Assembly: GCA_037783545.1 (NCBI GenBank) | Contig: JBBELK010001194.1 | Span: 173,384 to 237,383, forward strand | Direction: 5' to 3' | Source: Henricia sp. BOLD:AAB3569 | Taxonomy: Eukaryota; Echinodermata; Asteroidea; Spinulosida; Echinasteridae | Length of the DNA stretch: 64,000 nucleotides | Shown: positions 37,944-49,995 of the stretch, one piece after another | Position numbering within the stretch: position 1 is the first letter of the stretch | Layout: every line of letters begins with the position of its first letter | Notes under the pieces: model-generated | Told to the model about the DNA's origin: nothing | What the model saw: only the letters and a program-made list of their open reading frames with translations | Database searches by the model: none | Translations under genes and position numbers: made by a program

Positions 37944-39592
37944 GTGTGTCCCAAATGCCGGCAAATTTGGAAATCAAGGAATTTTCCAACCAACTTCAAA
38001 TTTTGCACGCTCCAAACTGTATATATTCCGCACTTGTCATGCAAAATTGACAGATTTTCGCTGGGAAATGACGGAGAAATTTCAGAGTTTAGGGAAAACG
38101 GAGCTCGGCTGCGTGGTTATTCCCCTAACCGTGGCTGTTGGGACACCCTGCGCCGCGCTGGTGTACATTTGTACGGCCGTTGACTCACCCCAGATTGTGA
38201 CGGGAATTAGGTCAAAGTGTGTCCCAAATGCCGGCAAATTTGGAAATCAAGGAATTTTCCAACCAACTTCAAATTTTGCATGCTCCAAACTGTATATATT
38301 CCGCACTTGTCATGCAAAATTGACAGATTTTCGCTGGGAAATGACGGAGAAATTTCAGAGTTTAGGGAAAACGGAGCTCGGCTGCGTGGTTATTCCCCTA
38401 ACCGTGGCTGTTGGGACACCCTGCGCCGCGCTGGTGTACATTTGTACGGCCGTTGACTCGCCCCAGATTGTGACGGGAATTAGGTCAAAGTGTGTCCCAA
38501 ATGCCGGCAAATTTGGAAATCAAGGAATTTTCCAACCAACTTCAAATTTTGCATGCTCCAAACTGTATATATTCCGCACTTGTCATGCAAAATTGACAGA
38601 TTTTCGCTGGGAAATGACGGAGAAATTTTAGAGTTTAGGGAAAACGGAGCTCGGCTGCGTGGTTATTCCCCTAACCGTGGCTGTTGGGACACCCTGCGCA
38701 TGCGCCGCGCTGGTGTACATTTGTACGGCCGTTGACTCACCCCACATTGTGACGGGATTAGGTCAAAGTGTGTCCCAAATGCCGGCAAATTTGGAAATCA
38801 AGGAATTTTCCAACCAACTTCAAATTTTGCATGCTCCAAACTGTATATATTCCTCACTTGTCATGCAAAATTGACAGATTTTCGCTGGGAAATGACGGAG
38901 AAATTTCAGAGTTTAGGGAAAACGGAGCTCGGCTGCGTGGTTATTCCCCTAACCGTGGCTGTTGGGACACCCTGCGCCGCGCTGGTGTACATTTGTACGG
39001 CCGTTGACTCGCCCCAGATTGTGACGGGAATTAGGTCAAAGTGTGTCCCAAATGCCGGCAAATTTGGAAATCAAGGAATTTTCCAACCAACTTCAAATTT
39101 TGCATGCTCCAAACTGTATATATTCCGCACTTGTCATGCAAAATTGACAGATTTTCGCTGGGAAATGACGGAGAAATTTCAGAGTTTAGGGAAAACGGAG
39201 CTCGGCTGCGTGGTTATTCCCCTAACCGTGGCTGTTGGGACACCCTGCGCCGCGCTGGTGTACATTTGTACGGCCGTTGACTCACCCCAGATTGTGACGG
39301 GAATTAGGTCAAAGTGTGTCCCAAATGCCGGCAAATTTGGAAATCAAGGAATTTTCCAACCAACTTCAAATTTTGCATGCTCCAAACTGTATATATTCCG
39401 CACTTGTCATGCAAAATTGACAGATTTTCGCTGGGAAATGACGGAGAAATTTCAGAGTTTAGGGAAAACGGAGCTCGGCTGCGTGGTTATTCCCCTAACC
39501 GTGGCTGTTGGGACACCCTGCGCATGCGCCGCGCTGGTGTACATTTGTACGGCCGTTGACTCACCCCAGATTGTGACGGGAATTAGGTCAAA

Positions 39593-40684
39593 GTGTGTCC
39601 CAAATGCCGGCAAATTTGGAAATCAAGGAATTTTCCAACCAACTTCAAATTTTGCATGCTCCAAACTGTATATATTCCGCACTTGTCATGCAAAATTGAC
39701 AGATTTTCGCTGGGAAATGACGGAGAAATTTCAGAGTTTAGGGAAAACGGAGCTCGGCTGCGTGGTTATTCCCCTAACCGTGGCTGTTGGGACACCCTGC
39801 GCCGCGCTGGTGTACATTTGTACGGCCGTTGACTCACCCCAGATTGTGACGGGAATTAGGTCAAAGTGTGTCCCAAATGCCGGCAAATTTGGAAATCAAG
39901 GAATTTTCCAACCAACTTCAAATTTTGCATGCTCCAAACTGTATATATTCCGCACTTGTCATGCAAAATTGACAGATTTTCGCTGGGAAATGACGGAGAA
40001 ATTTCAGAGTTTAGGGAAAACGGAGCGCGGCTGCGTGGTTATTCCCCTAACCGTGGCTGTTGGGACACCCTTCGCCGCGCTGGTGTACATTTGTACGGCC
40101 GTTGACTCACCCCAGAGTGTGACGGGAATTAGGTCAAAGTGTGTCCCAAATGCCGGCAAATTTGGAAATCAAGGAATTTTCCAACCAACTTCAAATTTTG
40201 CATGCTCCAAACTGTATATATTCCGCACTTGTCATGCAAAATTGACAGATTTTCGCTGGGAAATGACGGAGAAATTTCAGAGTTTAGGGAAAACGGAGCT
40301 CGGCTGCGTGGTTATTCCCCTAACCGTGGCTGTTGGGACACCCTGCGCCGCGCTGGTGTACATTTGTACGGCCGTTGACTCACCCCAGATTGTGACGGGA
40401 ATTAGGTCAAAGTGTGTCCCAAATGCCGGCAAATTTGGAAATCAAGGAATTTTCCAACCAACTTCAAATTTTGCATGCTCCAAACTGTATATATTCCGCA
40501 CTTGTCATGCAAAATTGACAGATTTTCGCTGGGAAATGACGGAGAAATTTCAGAGTTTAGGGAAAACGGAGCGCGGCTGCGTGGTTATTCCCCTAACCGT
40601 GGCTGTTGGGACACCCTTCGCCGCGCTGGTGTACATTTGTACGGCCGTTGACTCACCCCAGAGTGTGACGGGAATTAGGTCAAA
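39593..40684 (+). repeat. 546-bp dimer, two copies
   Basis: An ordinary short-form monomer alternates with one carrying GGAGCGCGG, ACACCCTTCGCC and CCCCAGAGTGTG. The marked monomers are at 39,866 and 40,412, exactly 546 bp apart. The same three-variant combination reappears at 44,798, 45,623, 49.9 and 50.7 kb, where it is joined to a TTTTAG nonsense variant. Confidence 0.88.
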
Positions 40685-42874
40685 GTGTGTCCCAAATGCC
40701 GGCAAATTTGGAAATCAAGGAATTTTCCAACCAACTTCAAATTTTGCATGCTCCAAACTGTATATATTCCGCACTTGTCATGCAAAATTGACAGATTTTC
40801 GCTGGGAAATGACGGAGAAATTTCAGAGTTTAGGGAAAACGGAGCTCGGCTGCGTGGTTATTCCCCTAACCGTGGCTGTTGGGACACCCTGCGCCGCGCT
40901 GGTGTACATGTGTACGGCCGTTGACTCACCCCAGATTGTGACGGGAATTAGGTCAAAGTGTGTCCCAAATGCCGGCAAATTTGGAAATCAAGGAATTTTC
41001 CAACCAACTTCAACTTTTGCATGCTCCAAACTGTATATATTCCGCACTTGTCATGCAAAATTGACAGATTTTCGCTGGGAAATGACGGAGAAATTTCAGA
41101 GTTTAGGGAAAACGGAGCTCGGCTGCGTGGTTATTCCCCTAACCGTGGCTGTTGGGACACCCTGCGCCGCGCTGGTGTACATTTGTACGGCCGTTGACTC
41201 ACCCCAGATTGTGACGGGAATTAGGTCAAAGTGTGTCCCAAATGCCGGCAAATGTGGAAATCAAGGAATTTTCCAACCAACTTCAAATTTTGCATGCTCC
41301 AAACTGTATATATTCCGCACTTGTCATGCAAAATTTACAGATTTTCGCTGGGAAATGACGGAGAAATTTCAGAGTTTAGGGAAAACGGAGCTCGGCTGCG
41401 TGGTTATTCCCCTAACCGTGGCTGTTGGGACACCCTGCGCCGCGCTGGTGTACATTTCTACGGCCGTTGACTCACCCCAGATTGTGACGGGAATTAGGTC
41501 AAAGTGTGTCCCAAATGCCGGCAAATTTGGAAATCAAGGAATTTTCCAACCAACTTCAAATGTTGCATGCTCCAAACTGTATATATTCCGCACTTGTCAT
41601 GCAAAATTGACAGATTTTCGCTGGGAAATGACGGAGAAATTTCGGAGTTTAGGGAAAACGGAGCTCGGCTGCGTGGTTATTCCCCTAACCGTGGCTGTTG
41701 GGACACCCTGCGCCGCGCTGGTGTACATTTGTACGGCCGTTGACTCACCCCAGATTGTGACGGGAATTAGGTCAAAGTGTGTCCCAAATGCCGGCACATT
41801 TGGAAATCAAGGAATTTTCCAACCAACTTCAAATTTTGCACGCTCCAAACTGTATATATTCCGCACTTGTCATGCAAAATTGACAGATTTTCGCTGGGAA
41901 ATGACGGATAAATTTTAGAGTTTAGGGAAAACGGAGCTCGGCTGCGTGGTTATTCCCCTAACCGTGGCTGTTGGGACACCCTGCGCCGCGCTGGTGTACA
42001 TTTGTACGGCCGTTAACTCACCCCAGATTGTGACGGGAATTAGGTCAAAGTGTGTCCCAAATGCCGGCAAATTTGGAAATCAAGGAATTTTCCAACCAAC
42101 TTCAAATTTTGCATGCTCCAAACTGTATATATTCCTCACTTGTCATGCAAAATTGACAGATTTTCGCTGGGAAATGACGGAGACATTTCAGAGTTTAGGA
42201 AAAACGGAGCTCGGCTGCGTGGTTATTCCCCTAACCGTGGCTGTTGGGACACCCTGCGCATGCGCCGCGCTGGTGTACATTTGTACGGCCGTTGACTCAC
42301 CCCAGATTGTGACGGGAATTAGGTCAAAGTGTGTCCCAAATGCCGGCAAATTTGGAAATCAAGGAATTTTCCAACCAACTTCAAATTTTGCATGCTCCAA
42401 ACTGTATATATTCCGCACTTGTCATGCAAAATTGACAGATTTTCGCTGGGAAATGACGGAGAAATTTCAGAGTTTAGGGAAAACGGAGCTCGGCTGCGTG
42501 GTTATTCCCCTAACCGTGGCTGTTGGGACACCCTGCGCCGCGCTGGTGTACATTTGTACGGCCGTTGACTCACCCCAGATTGTGATGGGAATTAGGTCAA
42601 AGTGTGTCCCAAATGCCGGCAAATTTGGAAATCAAGGAATTTTCCAACCAACTTCAACTTTTGCATGCTCCAAACTGTATATATTCCGCACTTGTCATGC
42701 AAAATTGACAGATTTTCGCTGGGAAATGACGGAGAAATTTCAGAGTTTAGGGAAAACGGAGCTCGGCTGCGTGGTTATTCCCCTAACCGTGGCTGTTGGG
42801 ACACCCTGCGCCGCGCTGGTGTACATTTGTACGGCCGTTGACTCACCCCAGATTGTGACGGGAATTAGGTCAAA
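40685..42874 (+). repeat. 2.2-kb segment, first of three copies
   Basis: Eight successive monomers recur at 45,896-48,084, offset 5,211 bp, and again around 50.8-53.0 kb. The marks in order are GTGTACATGTGTACGG, CAACTTTTGC, GGCAAATGTGG with AAAATTTACAG, ATTTCTACGG with AAATGTTGC, TTTGCACGCTCC with GGATAAATTTTAG, CCGTTAACTC with TTCCTCAC and GGAGACATTT, an ordinary monomer, and GTGATGGG with CAACTTTTGC. This copy has GCCGGCACATTT at 41,793, which the second copy lacks. Confidence 0.88.
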
Positions 42875-44524
42875 GTGTGTCCCAAATGCCGGCAAATGTG
42901 GAAATCAAGGAATTTTCCAACCAACTTCAAATTTTGCATGCTCCAAACTGTATATATTCCGCACTTGTCATGCAAAATTGACAGATTTTCGCTGGGAAAT
43001 GACGGAGAAATTTCAGAGTTTAGGGAAAACGGAGCTCGGCTGCGTGGTTATTCCCCTAACCGTGGCTGTTGGGACACCCTGCGCCGCGCTGGTGTACATT
43101 TGTACGGCCGTTGACTCACCCCAGATTGTGACGGGAATTAGGTCAAAGTGTGTCCCAAATGCCGGCAAATTTGGAAATCAAGGAATTTTCCAACCAACTT
43201 CAAATTTTGCATGCTCCAAACTGTATATATTCCGCACTTGTCATGCAAAATTGACAGATTTTCGCTGGGAAATGACGGAGAAATTTCAGAGTTTAGGGAA
43301 AACGGAGCTCGGCTGCGTGGTTATTCCCCTAACCGTGGCTGTTGGGACACCCTGCGCATGCGCCGCGCTGGTGTACATTTGTACGGCCGTTGACTCACCC
43401 CAGATTGTGACGGGAATTAGGTCAAAGTGTGTCCCAAATGCCGGCAAATTTGGAAATCAAGGAATTTTCCAACCAACTTCAAATTTTGCATGCTCCAAAC
43501 TGTATATATTCCGCACTTGTCATGCAAAATTGACAGATTTTCGCTGGGAAATGACGGAGAAATTTCAGAGTTTAGGGAAAACGGAGCTCGGCTGCGTGGT
43601 TATTCCCCTAACCGTGGCTGTTGGGACACCCTGCGCCGCGCTGGTGTACATTTGTACGGCCGTTGACTCACCCCAGATTGTGATGGGAATTAGGTCAAAG
43701 TGTGTCCCAAATGCCGGCAAATTTGGAAATCAAGGAATTTTCCAACCAACTTCAACTTTTGCATGCTCCAAACTGTATATATTCCGCACTTGTCATGCAA
43801 AATTGACAGATTTTCGCTGGGAAATGACGGAGAAATTTCAGAGTTTAGGGAAAACGGAGCTCGGCTGCGTGGTTATTCCCCTAACCGTGGCTGTTGGGAC
43901 ACCCTGCGCCGCGCTGGTGTACATTTGTACGGCCGTTGACTCACCCCAGATTGTGACGGGAATTAGGTCAAAGTGTGTCCCAAATGCCGGCAAATGTGGA
44001 AATCAAGGAATTTTCCAACCAACTTCAAATTTTGCATGCTCCAAACTGTATATATTCCGCACTTGTCATGCAAAATTGACAGATTTTCGCTGGGAAATGA
44101 CGGAGAAATTTCAGAGTTTAGGGAAAACGGAGCTCGGCTGCGTGGTTATTCCCCTAACCGTGGCTGTTGGGACACCCTGCGCCGCGCTGGTGTACATTTG
44201 TACGGCCGTTGACTCACCCCAGATTGTGACGGGAATTAGGTCAAAGTGTGTCCCAAATGCCGGCAAATTTGGAAATCAAGGAATTTTCCAACCAACTTCA
44301 AATTTTGCATGCTCCAAACTGTATATATTCCGCACTTGTCATGCAAAATTGACAGATTTTCGCTGGGAAATGACGGAGAAATTTCAGAGTTTAGGGAAAA
44401 CGGAGCTCGGCTGCGTGGTTATTCCCCTAACCGTGGCTGTTGGGACACCCTGCGCATGCGCCGCGCTGGTGTACATTTGTACGGCCGTTGACTCACCCCA
44501 GATTGTGACGGGAATTAGGTCAAA
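42329..44524 (+). repeat. 1,098-bp tetramer, two copies
   Basis: The order is: ordinary monomer ending in GTGATGGGAATT, monomer with CAACTTTTGC, monomer with GGCAAATGTGG, and a long-form monomer. The GTGATGGG marks at about 42,582 and 43,680 are 1,098 bp apart, equal to three short forms plus one long form. The copies are 42,329-43,426 and 43,427-44,524. The third cycle starts at 44,525 but passes into the trimer described next. Confidence 0.88.
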
Positions 44525-45895
44525 GTGTGTCCCAAATGCCGGCAAATTTGGAAATCAAGGAATTTTCCAACCAACTTCAAATTTTGCATGCTCCAAACTG
44601 TATATATTCCGCACTTGTCATGCAAAATTGACAGATTTTCGCTGGGAAATGACGGAGAAATTTCAGAGTTTAGGGAAAACGGAGCTCGGCTGCGTGGTTA
44701 TTCCCCTAACCGTGGCTGTTGGGACACCCTGCGCCGCGCTGGTGTACATTTGTACGGCCGTTGACTCACCCCAGATTGTGACGGGAATTAGGTCAAAGTG
44801 TGTCCCAAATGCCGGCAAATTTGGAAATCAAGGAATTTTCCAACCAACTTCAAATTTTGCATGCTCCAAACTGTATATATTCCGCACTTGTCATGCAAAA
44901 TTGACAGATTTTCGCTGGGAAATGACGGAGAAATTTTAGAGTTTAGGGAAAACGGAGCGCGGCTGCGTGGTTATTCCCCTAACCGTGGCTGTTGGGACAC
45001 CCTTCGCCGCGCTGGTGTACATTTGTACGGCCGTTGACTCACCCCAGAGTGTGACGGGAATTAGGTCAAAGTGTGTCCCAAATGCCGGCAAATTTGGAAA
45101 TCAAGGAATTTTCCAACCAACTTCAAATTTTGCATGCTCCAAACTGTATATATTCCGCACTTGTCATGCAAAATTGACAGATTTTCGCTGGGAAATGACG
45201 GAGAAATTTCAGAGTTTAGGGAAAACGGAGCTCGGCTGCGTGGTTATTCCCCTAACCGTGGCTGTTGGGACACCCTGCGCATGCGCCGCGCTGGTGTACA
45301 TTTGTACGGCCGTTGACTCACCCCAGATTGTGACGGGAATTAGGTCAAAGTGTGTCCCAAATGCCGGCAAATTTGGAAATCAAGGAATTTTCCAACCAAC
45401 TTCAAATTTTGCATGCTCCAAACTGTATATATTCCGCACTTGTCATGCAAAATTGACAGATTTTCGCTGGGAAATGACGGAGAAATTTCAGAGTTTAGGG
45501 AAAACGGAGCTCGGCTGCGTGGTTATTCCCCTAACCGTGGCTGTTGGGACACCCTGCGCCGCGCTGGTGTACATTTGTACGGCCGTTGACTCACCCCAGA
45601 TTGTGACGGGAATTAGGTCAAAGTGTGTCCCAAATGCCGGCAAATTTGGAAATCAAGGAATTTTCCAACCAACTTCAAATTTTGCATGCTCCAAACTGTA
45701 TATATTCCGCACTTGTCATGCAAAATTGACAGATTTTCGCTGGGAAATGACGGAGAAATTTTAGAGTTTAGGGAAAACGGAGCGCGGCTGCGTGGTTATT
45801 CCCCTAACCGTGGCTGTTGGGACACCCTTCGCCGCGCTGGTGTACATTTGTACGGCCGTTGACTCACCCCAGAGTGTGACGGGAATTAGGTCAAA
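44246..45895 (+). repeat. 825-bp trimer (long, short, TTTTAG form), two copies
   Basis: Two units, 44,246-45,070 and 45,071-45,895, each consist of a long form, a short form, and a short form carrying TTTTAG, GGAGCGCGG, ACCCTTCGCC and CCAGAGTGTG. The TTTTAG stops end at 44,939 and 45,764, 825 bp apart. This trimer has the same length as the one at 4-6.8 kb but different variants, so the two arose independently. Confidence 0.87.
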
Positions 45896-48084
45896 GTGTG
45901 TCCCAAATGCCGGCAAATTTGGAAATCAAGGAATTTTCCAACCAACTTCAAATTTTGCATGCTCCAAACTGTATATATTCCGCACTTGTCATGCAAAATT
46001 GACAGATTTTCGCTGGGAAATGACGGAGAAATTTCAGAGTTTAGGGAAAACGGAGCTCGGCTGCGTGGTTATTCCCCTAACCGTGGCTGTTGGGACACCC
46101 TGCGCCGCGCTGGTGTACATGTGTACGGCCGTTGACTCACCCCAGATTGTGACGGGAATTAGGTCAAAGTGTGTCCCAAATGCCGGCAAATTTGGAAATC
46201 AAGGAATTTTCCAACCAACTTCAACTTTTGCATGCTCCAAACTGTATATATTCCGCACTTGTCATGCAAAATTGACAGATTTTCGCTGGGAAATGACGGA
46301 GAAATTTCAGAGTTTAGGGAAAACGGAGCTCGGCTGCGTGGTTATTCCCCTAACCGTGGCTGTTGGGACACCCTGCGCCGCGCTGGTGTACATTTGTACG
46401 GCCGTTGACTCACCCCAGATTGTGACGGGAATTAGGTCAAAGTGTGTCCCAAATGCCGGCAAATGTGGAAATCAAGGAATTTTCCAACCAACTTCAAATT
46501 TTGCATGCTCCAAACTGTATATATTCCGCACTTGTCATGCAAAATTTACAGATTTTCGCTGGGAAATGACGGAGAAATTTCAGAGTTTAGGGAAAACGGA
46601 GCTCGGCTGCGTGGTTATTCCCCTAACCGTGGCTGTTGGGACACCCTGCGCCGCGCTGGTGTACATTTCTACGGCCGTTGACTCACCCCAGATTGTGACG
46701 GGAATTAGGTCAAAGTGTGTCCCAAATGACGGCAAATTTGGAAATCAAGGAATTTTCCAACCAACTTCAAATGTTGCATGCTCCAAACTGTATATATTCC
46801 GCACTTGTCATGCAAAATTGACAGATTTTCGCTGGGAAATGACGGAGAAATTTCGGAGTTTAGGGAAAACGGAGCTCGGCTGCGTGGTTATTCCCCTAAC
46901 CGTGGCTGTTGGGACACCCTGCGCCGCGCTGGTGTACATTTGTACGGCCGTTGACTCACCCCAGATTGTGACGGGAATTAGGTCAAAGTGTGTCCCAAAT
47001 GCCGGCAAATTTGGAAATCAAGGAATTTTCCAACCAACTTCAAATTTTGCACGCTCCAAACTGTATATATTCCGCACTTGTCATGCAAAATTGACAGATT
47101 TTCGCTGGGAAATGACGGATAAATTTTAGAGTTTAGGGAAAACGGAGCTCGGCTGCGTGGTTATTCCCCTAACCGTGGCTGTTGGGACACCCTGCGCCGC
47201 GCTGGTGTACATTTGTACGGCCGTTAACTCACCCCAGATTGTGACGGGAATTAGGTCAAAGTGTGTCCCAAGTGCCGGCAAATTTGGAAATCAAGGAATT
47301 TTCCAACCAACTTCAAATTTTGCATGCTCCAAACTGTATATATTCCTCACTTGTCATGCAAAATTGACAGATTTTCGCTGGGAAATGACGGAGACATTTC
47401 AGAGTTTAGGAAAAACGGAGCTCGGCTGCGTGGTTATTCCCCTAACCGTGGCTGTTGGGACACCCTGCGCATGCGCCGCGCTGGTGTACATTTGTACGGC
47501 CGTTGACTCACCCCAGATTGTGACGGGAATTAGGTCAAAGTGTGTCCCAAATGCCGGCAAATTTGGAAATCAAGGAATTTTCCAACCAACTTCAAATTTT
47601 GCATGCTCCAAACTGTATATATTCCGCACTTGTCATGCAAAATTGACAGATTTTCGCTGGGAAATGACGGAGAAATTTCAGAGTTTAGGGAAAACGGAGC
47701 TCGGCTGCGTGGTTATTCCCCTAACCGTGGCTGTTGGGACACCCTGCGCCGCGCTGGTGTACATTTGTACGGCCGTTGACTCACCCCAGATTGTGATGGG
47801 AATTAGGTCAAAGTGTGTCCCAAATGCCGGCAAATTTGGAAATCAAGGAATTTTCCAACCAACTTCAACTTTTGCATGCTCCAAACTGTATATATTCCGC
47901 ACTTGTCATGCAAAATTGACAGATTTTCGCTGGGAAATGACGGAGAAATTTCAGAGTTTAGGGAAAACGAGCTCGGCTGCGTGGTTATTCCCCTAACCGT
48001 GGCTGTTGGGACACCCTGCGCCGCGCTGGTGTACATTTGTACGGCCGTTGACTCACCCCAGATTGTGACGGGAATTAGGTCAAA
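45896..48084 (+). repeat. 2.2-kb segment, second of three copies
   Basis: The variant order is the same as at 40,685. Two new private changes appear, CCCAAATGACGGC near 46,729 and CCCAAGTGCCGGC near 47,272. Both are also present in the third copy (51,649 and 52,192) but not in the first. The last monomer loses one base (GGAAAACGAGCTC near 47,969), the first of the dense indels described below. Confidence 0.88.
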
Positions 48085-49995
48085 GTGTGTCCCAAATGCC
48101 GGCAAATGTGGAAATCAAGGAATTTTCCAACCAACTTCAAATTTTGCATGCTCCAAACTGTATATATTCCGCACTTGTCATGCAAAATTTACAGATTTTC
48201 GCTGGGAAATGACGGAGAAATTTCAGAGTTTAGGGAAAACGGAGCTCGGCTGCGTGGTTATTCCCCTAACCGTGGCTGTTGGGACACCCTGCGGCCGCGC
48301 TGGTGTACATTTCTACGGCCGTTGACTCACCCCAGATTGTGACGGGAATTAGGTCAAAGTGTGTCCCAAATGCCGGCAAATTTGGAAATCAAGGAATTTT
48401 CCAACCAACTTCAAATTTTGCATGCTCCAAACTGTATATATTCCGCACTTGTCATGCAAAATTGACAGATTTTCGCTGGGAATGACGGAGAAATTTCGGA
48501 GTTTAGGGAAAACGGAGCTCGGCTGCGTGGTTATTCCCCCTAACCGTGGCTGTTGGGACACCCTGCGCATGCGCTGGTGTACATTTGTACGGCCGTTGAC
48601 TCACCCCAGATTGTGACGGGAATTAGGTCAAAGTGTGTCCCAAATGCCGGCAAATTTGGAAATCAAGGAATTTTCCAACCAACTTCAAATTTTGCATGCT
48701 CCAAAACTGTATATATTCCGCACTTGTCATGCAAAATTGACAGATTTTCGCTGGGAAATGACGGAGAAATTTCAGAGTTTAGGGAAAACGGAGCTCGGCT
48801 GCGTGGTTATTCCCTAACCGTGGCTGTTGGGACACCCTGCGCCGCGCTGGTGTACATTTGTACGGCCGTTGACTCACCCCAGATTGTGACGGGAATTAGG
48901 TCAAAGTGTGTCCCAAATGCCGGCAAATTTGGAAATCAAGGAATTTTCCAACCAACTTCAAATTTTGCACGCTCCAAACTGTATATATTCCGCACTTGTC
49001 ATGCAAAATTGACAGATTTTCGCTGGGAAATGACGGATAAATTTTAGAGTTTAGGGAAAACGGAGCTCGGCTGCGTGGTTATTCCCCCTAACCGTGGCTG
49101 TTGGACACCCTGCGCCGCGCTGGTGTACATTTGTACGGCCGTTAACTCACCCAGATTGTGACGGGAATTAGGTCAAAGTGTGTCCCAAATGCCGGCAAAT
49201 TTGGAAATCAAGGAATTTTCCAACCAACTTCAAATTTTGCATGCTCCAAACTGTATATATTCCTCACTTGTCATGCAAAATTGACAGATTTTCGCTGGGA
49301 AATGACGGAGACATTCAGAGTTTAGGAAAACGGAGCTCGGCTGCGTGGTTATTCCCTAACCGTGGCTGTTGGGACACCCTGCGCATGCGCCGCGCTGGTG
49401 TACATTTGTACGGCCGTTGACTCACCCCAGATTGTGACGGGAATTAGGTCAAAGTGTGTCCAAATGCCGGCAAATTTGGAATCAGGAATTTTCCAACCAA
49501 CTTCAATTTTGCATGCTCCAAACTGTATATATTCCGCACTTGTCATGCAAAATTGACAGATTTTCGCTGGGAAATGACGGAGAAATTTCAGAGTTTAGGG
49601 AAAACGGAGCTCGGCTGCGTGGTTATTCCCCTAACCGTGGCTGTTGGGACACCCTGCGCCGCGCTGGTGTACATTTGTACGGCCGTTGACTCACCCCAGA
49701 TTGTGACGGAATTAGGTCAAAGTGTGTCCCAAATGCCGGCAAATTTGGAAATCAAGGAATTTTCCAACCAACTTCAAATTTTGCATGCTCCAAACTGTAT
49801 ATATTCCGCACTTTGTCATGCAAAATTGACAGATTTTCGCTGGGAAATGACGGAGAAATTTTAGAGTTTAGGGAAAACGGAGCGCGGCTGCGTGGTTATT
49901 CCCCTAACCGTGGCTGTTGGGACACCCTTCGCCGCGCTGGTGTACATTTGTACGGCCGTTGACTCACCCCAGAGTGTGACGGGAATTAGGTCAAA

